This document shows, in pieces, positions 1 to 11,000 of a stretch of DNA of 64,000 nt (its first letter is position 1; every line of letters starts with the position of its first letter). This DNA comes from Primula veris (Eukaryota; Streptophyta; Magnoliopsida; Ericales; Primulaceae): contig OY821749.1 in the NCBI GenBank assembly GCA_963682055.1, positions 9,164,336 to 9,228,335 on the forward strand. Reading direction: 5' to 3'. The position numbers and the translations under genes are program-made. The notes below the pieces were generated by a model, which was not told where the DNA came from, did no database searches, and saw nothing but the letters and a program-made list of their open reading frames with translations.

Positions 1-1839
1 TTTATTTGTCATTATAATAATAGTAGGGAAAATAATATGTACGACATAATGACTAAAACGCACGTCATGTTTTAATCAAACAATAATATGTACATCACCC
101 AACTTTCATATGTACATGCATTCTTATCAGTAATGTTCATTGTGACATGTAATATTAAAATTATATATTAAAACACTATTTTATTTTAATATAAATTTAA
201 AAACTTATATCCAACCTTTCAAAAAGTTACATAATTTATTATACTTAGTGTCATGCATTATCATGAGTTGTATATATAATTAAGTAAGGGGTAGAGTCCA
301 TCATTCATTCATTCATATTATTCATTTTATCTAACACATGCCATATCGATATAAAAACACCCATTCGACGAATATAAGTATAGAAACACAATCGGGAAAA
401 CTATTATATACTCTAACCCTTTCGGTAGCTCTAACATGATCCGACCAGGTAAGAGAGGGTGAGGGTTGGTGCAGCAAAGTCTGCTTAAAAACCGACCTCA
501 TTAAGATACAAAGTATCAGCCGAAGTCTTGCCTTGCCATCGCATCATCCTAGGTGAGCCTATTTGGGAAAGATTTATAATTTTCCAACCTTAATGTGAGT
601 CTAAACTTTTTTTCGTAACCTTTCAACTACATTATATTAACAGTTTATCTTACATGTTCATTTAATAAAGTTACCGGGCATGTGGGCAACCGAAACATAA
701 GACAAAATTAACACCATAAATAACATATACGGGTGTGTGTAAAATTACCATATAATTCTACAATTGAATATAATTTGATAAATATTAACATCATATATCA
801 ACTAGTATTAACGATTTTGACATTGAAATCATAACTAGTAAAGTAATTGTTACTAACCAATTAAGACGATACTTAAACAATAAGTTTTATTTTTACATTC
901 TATTGTTAAAAGGTCTTAACATATACATGTTAACTATTGATTTTCACGTTTCGTTACCCATTTAAGTGTGTTCCAGTCATGCATAAGAAATAGTAACAAT
1001 TAAATGTCACTTATTGTGTGGTTTTATAATGTATCTTTCTATAATCATTGACATCATGCTTATGTTGCAAAACTCTCAAATTCTCATTCAATCGCGTTAC
1101 TTACATAAAACTTCCAAAATCTTTATTAATTTCTTATGCGACATTAATACAAATGAAGCTAAATCGTTTTATGTAAAGCTTGAGTGACCATTAAATATGC
1201 TACGGGACAAAGTTTGTAAACATACAGTAGGCTTATTTCTATTCTTGAGATTACAATACTAATCACTTGAGCGAATTAATGAATAATAAGAATTCAATCT
1301 TTCAGTTTACTACATTAGAAAACTTGTTAACTTATGAGTTTATTATTTACTAATACAGTTCCAATGATATAGTAAACTTGGGTATAATCAATAATTTCCT
1401 ATTTATCTTGAGCTAGTAAATAAATATAAGTAACCAATCCTGCTTTTGTCTTCTAATTGGTTACGGTTTACAGAACCATTCGTTTTATATAAAATGTATA
1501 CCTTAGCACAAAACAAAAGTGGTACCATAATTGTAATGCATTAAAAACCATATAGTAGTACTTGGTTACATGAATATACGGCTAAATGAATCAACATTTA
1601 CTACATTCATTTCTTAGTAATTAAACCAATTCGTTTCATATGAAAATAAAACCAAATCACTAGGTCAGTACAAAACAAGCAGTAACATATGATTCCTTAT
1701 GTTTAGTTTATAACAAAATCTCATTAAAAGTATTATAGGATGTTATATATGCAGTGATCACGAAATAATATGTATAGCCCTTTCAATACATATTCATCAC
1801 CAAAATAAGTAGAACATCATGTGGAAATATTAACCTATA
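1..1839 (-). mobile_element. Decayed non-coding interior of a Ty1/copia-type element
   Basis: This stretch lies on the internal side of the primer-binding site at 1840-1851 and of the LTR at 1854-2399, so by position it is the interior of a minus-strand LTR element that continues beyond the left edge of the window. It is AT-rich and I see no reading frame of useful length and no gag, protease, integrase or reverse transcriptase motif. It may be a non-autonomous (LARD-like) derivative or simply heavily decayed. A less AT-rich patch at about 410-560 is not recognised. Confidence 0.4.
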
Positions 1840-1851
1840 GCTCTGATACCA
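1840..1851 (-). other. Primer-binding site, initiator-Met tRNA type
   Basis: On the minus strand this reads TGGTATCAGAGC, the classic primer-binding site of plant Ty1/copia elements, complementary to the 3' end of initiator methionine tRNA. It is separated by two bases from the proposed LTR end at 1854, which is the expected geometry. Confidence 0.75.
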
Positions 1852-1853
1852 AA

Positions 1854-2399
1854 TGTAAGTTAATTACAACTTATATTATTGTTATGTTATACACATTATT
1901 AACATAACTATTTAGAATTTTTTTCTACATGATGATCATACATATTATAACATATCGTATGCCAAAACACATACCTTAAACTATGTGGAAGGACGATGTG
2001 CTTGGTACATAAACGGAACATGATAGTTGAGTTCAGATGACGGAGGTAGATCGTCGGGGTTGGAGACTTGAGTTTCTCCTCCTTCGCCTATCATTACACT
2101 ACTTTAAGTGTTGTTTTTTGTGTATGTTTTGACACAAATTGAGATGGTATTGTGTCCTTTATATAGGTAGGAGGAGAACCCGAGACTCTTCATATACTTT
2201 CGATCTCTACCGTCCATCAAGGTAGGATCAATTTCAACCGATCATTATGGTGAAAATGTAGAGTTTCTTAACTCACAAATTTATGTTTAAATCATAAATT
2301 ACATAACTCATGGAATGTATATGGACCATTTTAATGAGAAATATTTATTTTATTTTTAATGAATTAATATTTATAAAAGAATTATAAATAATTCTTACA
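1854..2399 (-). repeat. LTR of a Ty1/copia-type element (5' LTR, minus orientation)
   Basis: A 546-bp segment bounded by the short inverted termini TGTAAG and CTTACA, directly next to the tRNA-Met-type primer site. A minus-strand TATA box (CTATATAAAGG, near 2155-2165) sits where an LTR promoter should be, with the R/U5 part running down to 1854. The partner LTR is outside the window, so the borders rest on the terminal repeats and the primer site alone. Confidence 0.6.
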
Positions 2400-4008
2400 T
2401 TACTAAGTTAATTACAAACTAATATGGCTATGAATGATGAGAAAAATTAATGTTCGTTTCGTTAAAAACTCGTTTCGTTTTCGTTCATTACTAAACGAAA
2501 TGAAACGATAGCAAAAAACTAAAACATTAAATTGACCGTTTTCGTTTCGTTTCACTTCATTATCGGTCATAGCTGTACTACCAATTTTAACGATCGAAGT
2601 ACTAAACTACGAAATTTGTTACAATTGAGGAATTACCGTTAAACAAAATGATGAAATTGCACATCATGATTGCATTTCTTTTAACATACGTCAAAAATAT
2701 TTCACCAACCATGAGAGATAGCGACTGCAATTTTGTCGATTTTTACTGTTAGGCCTCGTTTGGTTGCAGTATTAGTAGTAATGAGACTATCAATACCTCC
2801 GGACTATGGCGGGATAAGAAAAGAATGCAGAATTAGTAGTACATACATGAACTAACAATGAAGCGTTTGTTTAATTTTTATTGGGGTTGAACTATTTAAC
2901 TAATTTACCTTTTTACCCATACTCCATTTGTGCAGAATGATTTTTTTTTCAAAAAGTAAACAATATTTAAGATGTTCCACATCAGCTTTGAAGTAATATT
3001 CCTAACTAATACAAAATACTATGCACAAAAGACCAACATTATTGAACTAGAAAAAAAATATATTCATGTAAAACAGTAACACTTATCAAATACAGGATAA
3101 AGGACAAAAAAAATTACACCTCAATCAGCATATTTATATATCAGTAATCATACCATACGCATTGCGTGTGCGGCGCGTAATGCAATAAAAATATAAAAAA
3201 TATGTATAATTATGATATAAATATGTGGATAATATAAAAAAAATATGGTTTAATATTTAAAAGAATGTTTGGTTGTTAAAGATTGATAAATAATTTTATT
3301 AGTTTTTATTTTTTTATATTTTTACGGGAGCATGATATTATTGTAATTAATATAAAGGTATAGAGGTATTTTTTTTAAAAATTGGCTAAATTGGATAAAC
3401 TCATTTGATTTTTGATTTGGATGGACTTATTATAATATATAATATAATATAATGATAATATGTTGAAAGAATGAAATGCACCTTGGTCATTAAAAAATTG
3501 GGTGATATTAAATTTTGAATACCACCCCTCATATATATTGGAAATAACCCTTGACACCGTTGTTATTATGGGCCCCATATTATTTCAAGTACAATTACCC
3601 CCTCAAATACTTCAAACAAACCCAACCTTAATCGTTTAATTTGACAAAATTTTTAGTATCTCAATTGTTAAATGCTGCTGTATATGGCATAACCACTTAT
3701 AGTTTTTTCCCATTTAAATTACTACTACATATAGTTAATGTTAATTACTACTAGATGTGTTAATTTTTTCCAGATCTGGACCAAACTGGTATGTGATTAA
3801 AAATGAAGCGGTACATTAGTTTTTATTGAAAAAAAGGAAATTATTAGTCAAATACTAAGGACTAATCTCTCTCCCCATTAAAATTTAAAACCGCCTTCGA
3901 TAGTTACTTTAGAATTTTAAATTTTTTTCAAATTTTTTTTTTCCCATTTTGTTTTCGGCTTCCGTTTCCCCTCACAACAACTATAATTTGCCCCATTAGG
4001 ATTTAATA
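2400..4008. other. AT-rich intergenic DNA, no gene seen
   Basis: There is no credible coding region; the only ORF of note (3375-3578, minus) has no recognisable sequence and lies in very AT-rich DNA. A segment starting near 2752 (GGCCTCGTTTGGTT) resembles the terminal sequence of common plant MITEs, but I could not find a convincing partner end. Confidence 0.5.
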
Positions 4009-4290
4009 TTTGGTCCTTGAATTCTAATTTGTATAGAGTTGATGACACGTTTTTCTTTAAGTAGCGGGTTTAATATCAATCCCAAAACACTACACATAAA
4101 TTCAGTAATGATATTTTAAATACTTTGCCACTTCTGACCCATGTGAATGAACTAAATGGAGATAATGCTTTTTGCTCCATGAATTCTATTTTGTATTGAG
4201 TAGATGATATGATTTTTTTTAAGTAGCGGGTTTAATATCAATCCCAAAACACTACACATAAATTCAGTAATGATATTTTTTACTGCTAAA
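4009..4290. repeat. 162-bp tandem duplication
   Basis: The block starting at 4009 recurs from 4171 at a 162-bp period. The best conserved core is about 60 bp (AAGTAGCGGGTTTAATATCA onward, at 4059 and 4221), while the flanks are partly diverged. No coding content. Confidence 0.8.
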
Positions 4291-5266
4291 AATACTGAAT
4301 TTTTCCCTCTTATTTTTTTTTTCCATGTACAAGTAAATTTTGCATTGTTTTGATTTAACGATTTTAGTTTTGATTTTCCAAGGAGTGTTATTGATCCGAG
4401 TCATACATTTTGATTATTTTTTTAAAATAAATGATAAATACACTATTAGGATACAAAGAAAGAAAAAAAACTGCAAGAACAACAAAGTTGCTATAAAAAT
4501 GATAAGCTAGTAGCAAAAATCATATAAATGCTAGTACTAAATAAGCCCCAAAACTAATATTGATATGAACGAATTAAGAAACTATCGGTCATTGCTTGTT
4601 TTTGTACTGTCAAAACAAGTTGTTTTCTAATGGATGTTAGAGACCCAACAGGTTCCACCTCCTAAACGACGCCAGCTCGACAACAATTTTGTTTCATATT
4701 TCATTCGTACGTTTATCAAAACCTCCATCGATTAAAGAACAAATGATTTGTTATCAAATTTCTTTTTTTCTTATTCATGAGCAATTTGTCTCACTGATGT
4801 TTCAAATTTGCTTTTTTGTCTTGTATGTATTTGTAGATTAATAAAAGGTTGGTGTGCCTTGGTCTTTTTCGGACTAGTTATGTAGACGTTGTTAACTACG
4901 GATGTTGCAGTGGTTCCAAGACGATGTTAACTACGGATGTCACAATGGTTTCCAAGACGATGTTAACTACATTTGTATCATCACCACAATTTATAGCGTC
5001 TCACACGCAACACGTGAGTATCGGGTATATATATATATGACAGGATTAGTTTGGCTTAAACGTTATTGGGTATTGTGTGACGAATTTTATGAATGGAAGC
5101 TTCGTTTAAAGTTTAAATCTTTCATTTTCTGATTGGAATGTTGGGCTTTTTATTCAAATATGTATAATGGTTTTGTAATAGGCTAATAAAGCATTCACAT
5201 ATTATATGAACAAGAACATTGAAGGTGGTTCCATCACCGTCATAATTGAGTTTACATCCTTTTAAT

Positions 5267-5336
5267 TTGAATGATTAAAGGCATTATAAAAACATTTAAA
5301 GTTGAATGATTAAAGGCATTATAAAAACATTTAAAG
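5267..5336. repeat. 35-bp tandem repeat, two copies
   Basis: TTGAATGATTAAAGGCATTA and the bases after it occur twice head to tail with a 35-bp period. Confidence 0.85.
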
Positions 5337-5439
5337 GCCGTTTGTTATCGCCTTCAATACAACATTACAGGCTATTTTCGTTCAAACGCCACTAAAAGTA
5401 AACCTTTTGAGACGATTATAATACCGCTGTATAAAATTG

Positions 5440-5586
5440 TAAAAAACCGCATTTCTTTTTAAAGGTGGTTTTGAACCGCCTTAAAACTTTTAGCAACGCT
5501 TGCAGAAATGGCGGTCCAGAAACCGCCTCAAAAGGTTTTTAAGGCGGTTTTATTGTTTTTTAAGGCGGTTGCGTTTTCTAGTAGTT
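5440..5586. mobile_element. Possible terminus of a CACTA-type DNA transposon
   Basis: The segment ends in GCGTTTTCTAGTAGTTG. Its reverse complement is close to the CACTACTAGAAAA-type ends of plant CACTA elements, with one extra base. Immediately inside are several short repeats of AACCGCC/GGCGGTT in both orientations (near 5475, 5519, 5541 and 5562), as expected of the subterminal repeats that CACTA transposases bind. No opposite end was found, so this is a fragment at best. Confidence 0.35.
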
Positions 5587-6535
5587 GTAGATCTTTTGCA
5601 ACTCTTCAGTTTAAATGATCGCAACAACAGCGGCCAGTACCACCACTGATTTGGTTATTTTGATAATTAGAATTGTTTTGATTATTTCAAAAAAACTGAT
5701 AGTGCTTGAACGTTATTTGTCCATATAAGTTTCAAATTCGTGTTTTTATCAGATTTTCATTTTCTTTGATACATGATGGTTTGAACAAATATGTTTTGGC
5801 ATATTTGCTTTGGTAAATTCAATTTACTTGGTTTTCTGTGTTTAGCTGATTGATTTTGTAAGTCATAACTTGATAACCAGAGTAACATTACCGTGAACTC
5901 GGTCCACTATTATTTAGGATGTGCTATCTATTAAAAATTTAACAACTATTAATGAACCAAAAACATTTACCCTAAAATTAATTCAAACTTGAAATTAAAA
6001 AATACTATTGGTTAGCACACCCCAAATAATAATTGACCGGGTTCATATAATTGTTTTTCTGATAATTAAGATCTAAATTACTTATATTTTAGGTTGACAA
6101 CGATTGTTGCTTATATTATGCTTATCATGGTACTAGTGTGTTCTGTGTATGAATTTGTCATGGTACTCGGCTTCTTATGAGGCAATAAGAGAGCAAATGC
6201 ATATTATGCTCTACACTCGTATTTGTCGTTTGTTGGTGACATTTAGTTTTTCTATTGATTTTGGACACATGCTTCCTCATTGATGTTTCTTGTACTCATC
6301 TTGTAGGGTTCTAAGGTCCTTCGTGTTCTGTTAATGTTGTAAGTTCGGGTCGGAATCGATTCTTATTACATGCACGCACACCATTGCGATGTTCGAGAAT
6401 CTATTGCTGGCGTTCTCCAAGCTTAGATTTTGAAAAAATGTAAAGAGATTTTTTCAAGCCTTCTAGTATTCGTAAATTGTGGCATAAAACAATGGGAGTA
6501 TCTTTTTACAATGATTCTCAGATTAGCGAAGATAG

Positions 6536-6667
6536 TTTCTCAAAGATTGTTGTCTCAATATAGTTTGTTTTGTTTCACCACTTATTAGATGATAGGCCAC
6601 ATTTCTCAAAGATTGTTGTCTCAATATAGTTTGTTTTGTTTCACCACTTATTAGATGATAGGCCACA
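6536..6667. repeat. 66-bp tandem duplication
   Basis: A 66-bp block beginning TTTCTCAAAGATTGTTGTCT is present twice in direct succession (6536-6601 and 6602-6667), essentially identical, so the duplication is young. Confidence 0.9.
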
Positions 6668-8032
6668 TAAGAGCTGGAAGGGTTCAATTAGGTGTAAAAA
6701 GTATAGCTTTAATAAGATCTAAAAGAAGCTGCAGTGCACATAAAAGCAAAGAAACCGTGGAAAAATGTAGAAATAAAAAGGACGGAAATAACAATGGGGA
6801 TCTTACCAGTCCAGATTGGCGTCATCTTTCGTCTAGTTATTCAAATAACCATCATTGAAATTCCAATATAATCACCAGCAGATAATAACAGTCATGAATC
6901 TACGGTCTACCAAGATTATTCTAAACCGCTAGTAGTCCACTCCTCCTAGCTATGCCGAACAACTGTATGCTAGTACACAAACCTAACTAGCCCGGTTTAA
7001 CTCAAGAAAGATTTTATAGAACAACCTCTTTACACAACTCACAACGTAATTGTGTAATGACAGATTCCTCAGGCTCGTAGTATGGGTGGAAGTTTATAGA
7101 ACTCTCGAATCTCTTCCTATAAAGACCCCCTTAGGGAAGCAGTTAGAAATCGCTCTCCAAAAGAAAATTTATATTTTAGGTGGTTGGGTGCCAAACTTTT
7201 TTTTCAGCAGGACTAGAACCCACAACAAGCTAGGAGCTACAATGACGAAGCTCTGAGTTACTCTACAAAACAACTATCTAAAACCAAGATACAAGCTATA
7301 CAAAAGATGCTATGGAACGTGATTTCTCCAATAGATTTGCACTTGCTAAGTCATTCGTCTCAGAGCATACTGACAGCAGTTGTACCACTCTATAAGTTCT
7401 TACCGTATGGAGCCACCTATTAACCCTTTTCCCTCTGGGCTGGGTTCTAATGCGTGTTGAGTTAAAGATAATACCACTACTCAATGTTGTATTGTGGATG
7501 ACAAACAGGACAAACATGCTTATTTGAAGAAGATGGAGTATATATTATAAACAGAACCATGGTTACAGATTCCAATAAATGCGAAAATGTCACATTATTA
7601 AGCACACAATTTCTGTCCATAAGGTTAAAGCCAAAATTTTCCAAGTTAAAATGAAACGCACACATCCACCATGGAATCAAGCCAAAGCTAACAACGAATA
7701 ATAGAAGCAGAGCAGTTAAATAGGTATCATTCAGTATCAGCCGTACAACTTCCTCGAAGCACTAATACGTGGACAACATCTTTTATAAAAATAATAGTAT
7801 TTACAATTCAATTTTCCCCAGGGTTATGTAGGAAAAAAATGAATTACTACAAACAGTACTCTCATAGTTGCTTCACAAGAATGTAAATACGACATCATAC
7901 GAACTCGGCAGTTCCCGAAAAGAACCTATAATCACATACACTACTAGCATTTTCTCTTATTGGTCTATATCATCTCCTATATTTCTGTTGATCCAAAATC
8001 AGATAGACATATGCAAAGATTATGAAACTTAC

Positions 8033-11000
8033 CTATGCTGCTGCTAATTTGGTTTCCTTGAGACCTTTCAAATTCAATTCTTGAAGTAGTTTCGGCCACG
8101 ACTCAGGAATTCCCCCAGGAAGATCAAACTCTAACAATTTCCCACGACTGCGGTAAAATTCCTCCACAGGCCGGCTCTGCGGGTACAAAGTACACAAAAT
8201 CAGAGATTAGTCACGAGTACAGTTGCCTAAAAAAGTAACTGCGGTTAGGGGCAAATCAATCGAATGATGAAAGTTGGCCTGTTTATGTCCATTTACTCAT
8301 AAGCCAGTTCATGTTCGGTTGCACAAACGAGAGAGCGCTTAACAAGCCAAACATGGGTTTGTTCACTAAAGGTTGGTTATCTACTTATCAGGATTATTAT
8401 GATTTAGTACCATTAACTATGGACGGTTTACGATTTTAGTAACATGAACTACGAGTTTTCGCTTTTAGTACCATCAACTGTACACGTTGTAAGCATTTGA
8501 TAAAAAAGGGAAAATTCGCAGTTCATGGTACTAAACGGTAATACGTCCATAGTTAATGTTACGAAAGCATAATAAACCCTCTACTAATCTATACGAGTTT
8601 TGAATATTGAACTTACACTAAAGCTCATAATGATGCATACTATTCTCATGACATAAACATAGATATGTATGTAAACTTATTTATGATTCATCAGCTTCAT
8701 TTAAAACTTAAGTGATACATTCTTCTTTCATTTACATGATTCATATAATCTACAACACGCAATATACAGGGAGTCAAGAATATATAGGTCTGGTGTTTGT
8801 ACTTTGTATTCATGACACAGAGACGAAGGGATACTTTCTATATTTAATTACTATTTAGGAGTCGTTTCTGTAACGCCTTTAAATGAAACAAGAATAAAAA
8901 GTAACTCATACTTGAAAGGGCCTAAAAAACTGTTTTTTATTTTATTTATGTGCCTATGCATGACCAGTTAAAATTAAAAACCAAATTGCGATTAGACTCC
9001 ACAGTGTTCAATGAAGTGTTTTTCATGTGTCCCTTTCAAACTTTTAAATGATTAATTAATAATAACATACACGGTACACCACAATCCACTACATTCTTTT
9101 TCTGTATGCCATTTGTACCCAGAGTGTGTACGGGACCTTATTTCGAGTGTATGTGCTTCCTACAGTTTGCAATGTTAGTAGAGGATCAAGTAAATTACTT
9201 CATCAACATATAAAATGGAGGTTTAACAAACTACCATGTTTCTTAACAGAAAGAGGGTCCAATTTATTGCCATACAAAGTAGTTATACCCCTCAAATGAT
9301 AAAATATTATTCCACCTACAGTAATGTATTTTTAGTATCCTACTATAGGAATCGCTTAAAACATGTCATGTGCAGAACCAACAACAGCACCTTGGTTTAG
9401 AGTCTGATGTCAATTAGTATGAATATTATCTGGAAGAAAACGCATTACTATTTGATTGTAAATTCGAAGTCTTTCTTTGACTACTTGTTCAGTATCATCA
9501 GAGCGCGTGATAAGTTTTGATTCACAATGAGGAGGAGGAAGAATGGGTGCCATATACATTCCGGGAATCCCACTATCATCCTTGATGTCAATGCAAGCAA
9601 CGTTATAGTTCCCTCCACACTCGCTGCATATCCTTCTTCCAAGGCACTTAGCAAGTAATGCCTCTTCACGAAGCTTCAAGTTGATTACCAAATCGATGTT
9701 TGTAACACCCTCCAAAATTTCCTGAAATGATGGCCAGCATAAATTTGTATGAAGTTATAAGTAGTAAAGCCTCATTTAATTACGAGCACGTTTCAAGAGG
9801 ACACAATTGACTAACAATATCATGGTAGGAACTAGCTGAAGAAGGGTACAGAATTGATTCAGAAGGTCTTCCTAGGATTGGGTGTTTCTCCTTAAGATCT
9901 ATCTGATTCCATAATCATACTCTGATTGGTGCAAATGATTTCTCGTAGGACACTAGGAATGTAAGATTGACAAAGTTTTACGTCACATTTTTTTCTATGA
10001 GAAGTTCTAGCTTAACATAGAAGTTAGAACAACAGTCTGTAAAAAGGCCTCGGAGAAAAATACAAAGCAAAAGAGCTCATAATTAGATAAAAAAATATAA
10101 GAGGAAAACATTGATAATTTATAGTGTGGCCAAGAAAACAAACAGATACAACTTAGGACAGGACATGATATTAAATAATAATCGACCATAATGGAATTTG
10201 AATATAAACAGTTACCGCTATAAAAACACTAGACGGAGCTAAGGTTTGATTAGGATTGTTGTACTTACACAGCATCAGCAACTTAAATTAGAAATGTCAT
10301 CCTAGTTCCAAGGGAAAAACGAGAAAATTTCCCCGCAAGTCTAAATCGTAAATTTGCGATCACGAAGAACTCGGCAGTTTTATAACTGGAACCAACAAAG
10401 TCAATTAATTGAAGAGTAAAACATAGCCTGATTGTATCTGATTCTAATGCAACATAACACTGAAAAATTACAAACACTTAGAAACATCAATCAGAGCCGA
10501 AAAAGCACCAAAATGAGCCAGTCACATTCTGGCACTGAAGCTATTTTAGAAAGTCAGTAATCTCACCGCTTGTCTTATAGTTCGAGGGAAACCATCAAGT
10601 ATAAATCCTGATTCACCCTTCGCATCTCCATCTTCAAGACGCTTGGACAATAAATCTATTATGATTTCATCCGAAACTAGTTTTCCCTGATTAACAATTT
10701 CCTGAAGCTGTCAAATGCAAGGAAATTTTTGATATTAAGGACCAACCCGGAATATCTAAAAGAACACCAACAAGTTCTTTTATATATATTCATACAGTGC
10801 ATGGACAGTTGCAAGAAGTTACTTTTGAAGAACACAACAACAACAAAATTATCACCAAGTCACTAACAAAGAAGGTAATTGTTTGAAGTCTGCTGAGTTT
10901 ACTTAAATTAACATCCATGTCAATAGAGCTTTGGCAGCCCTTTTCTTAATCTAAAGTTTTTCTGCTTCAAAAGAAATAGAAATGCACAAGCAAAAAGGTT

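Larger units (their letters stand above)
4291..8032. other. Intergenic DNA and 3' flank of the adenylate kinase gene
   Basis: No gene recognised. Contents I can point to: a 35-bp tandem repeat (5267-5336), a possible CACTA-type terminus with repeated AACCGCC/GGCGGTT motifs (5440-5586) and a 66-bp tandem duplication (6536-6667). The last few hundred bases, up to 8032, are the 3' flank of the minus-strand adenylate kinase gene. The small ORFs here (for example 4849-5132 and 6655-6858) show no similarity that I recognise. Confidence 0.5.

Noticed and set aside
7150..7260. Possible tRNA-like segment (GGACTAGAACCC context)
   Set aside because: No complete cloverleaf with anticodon stem could be assembled by eye.
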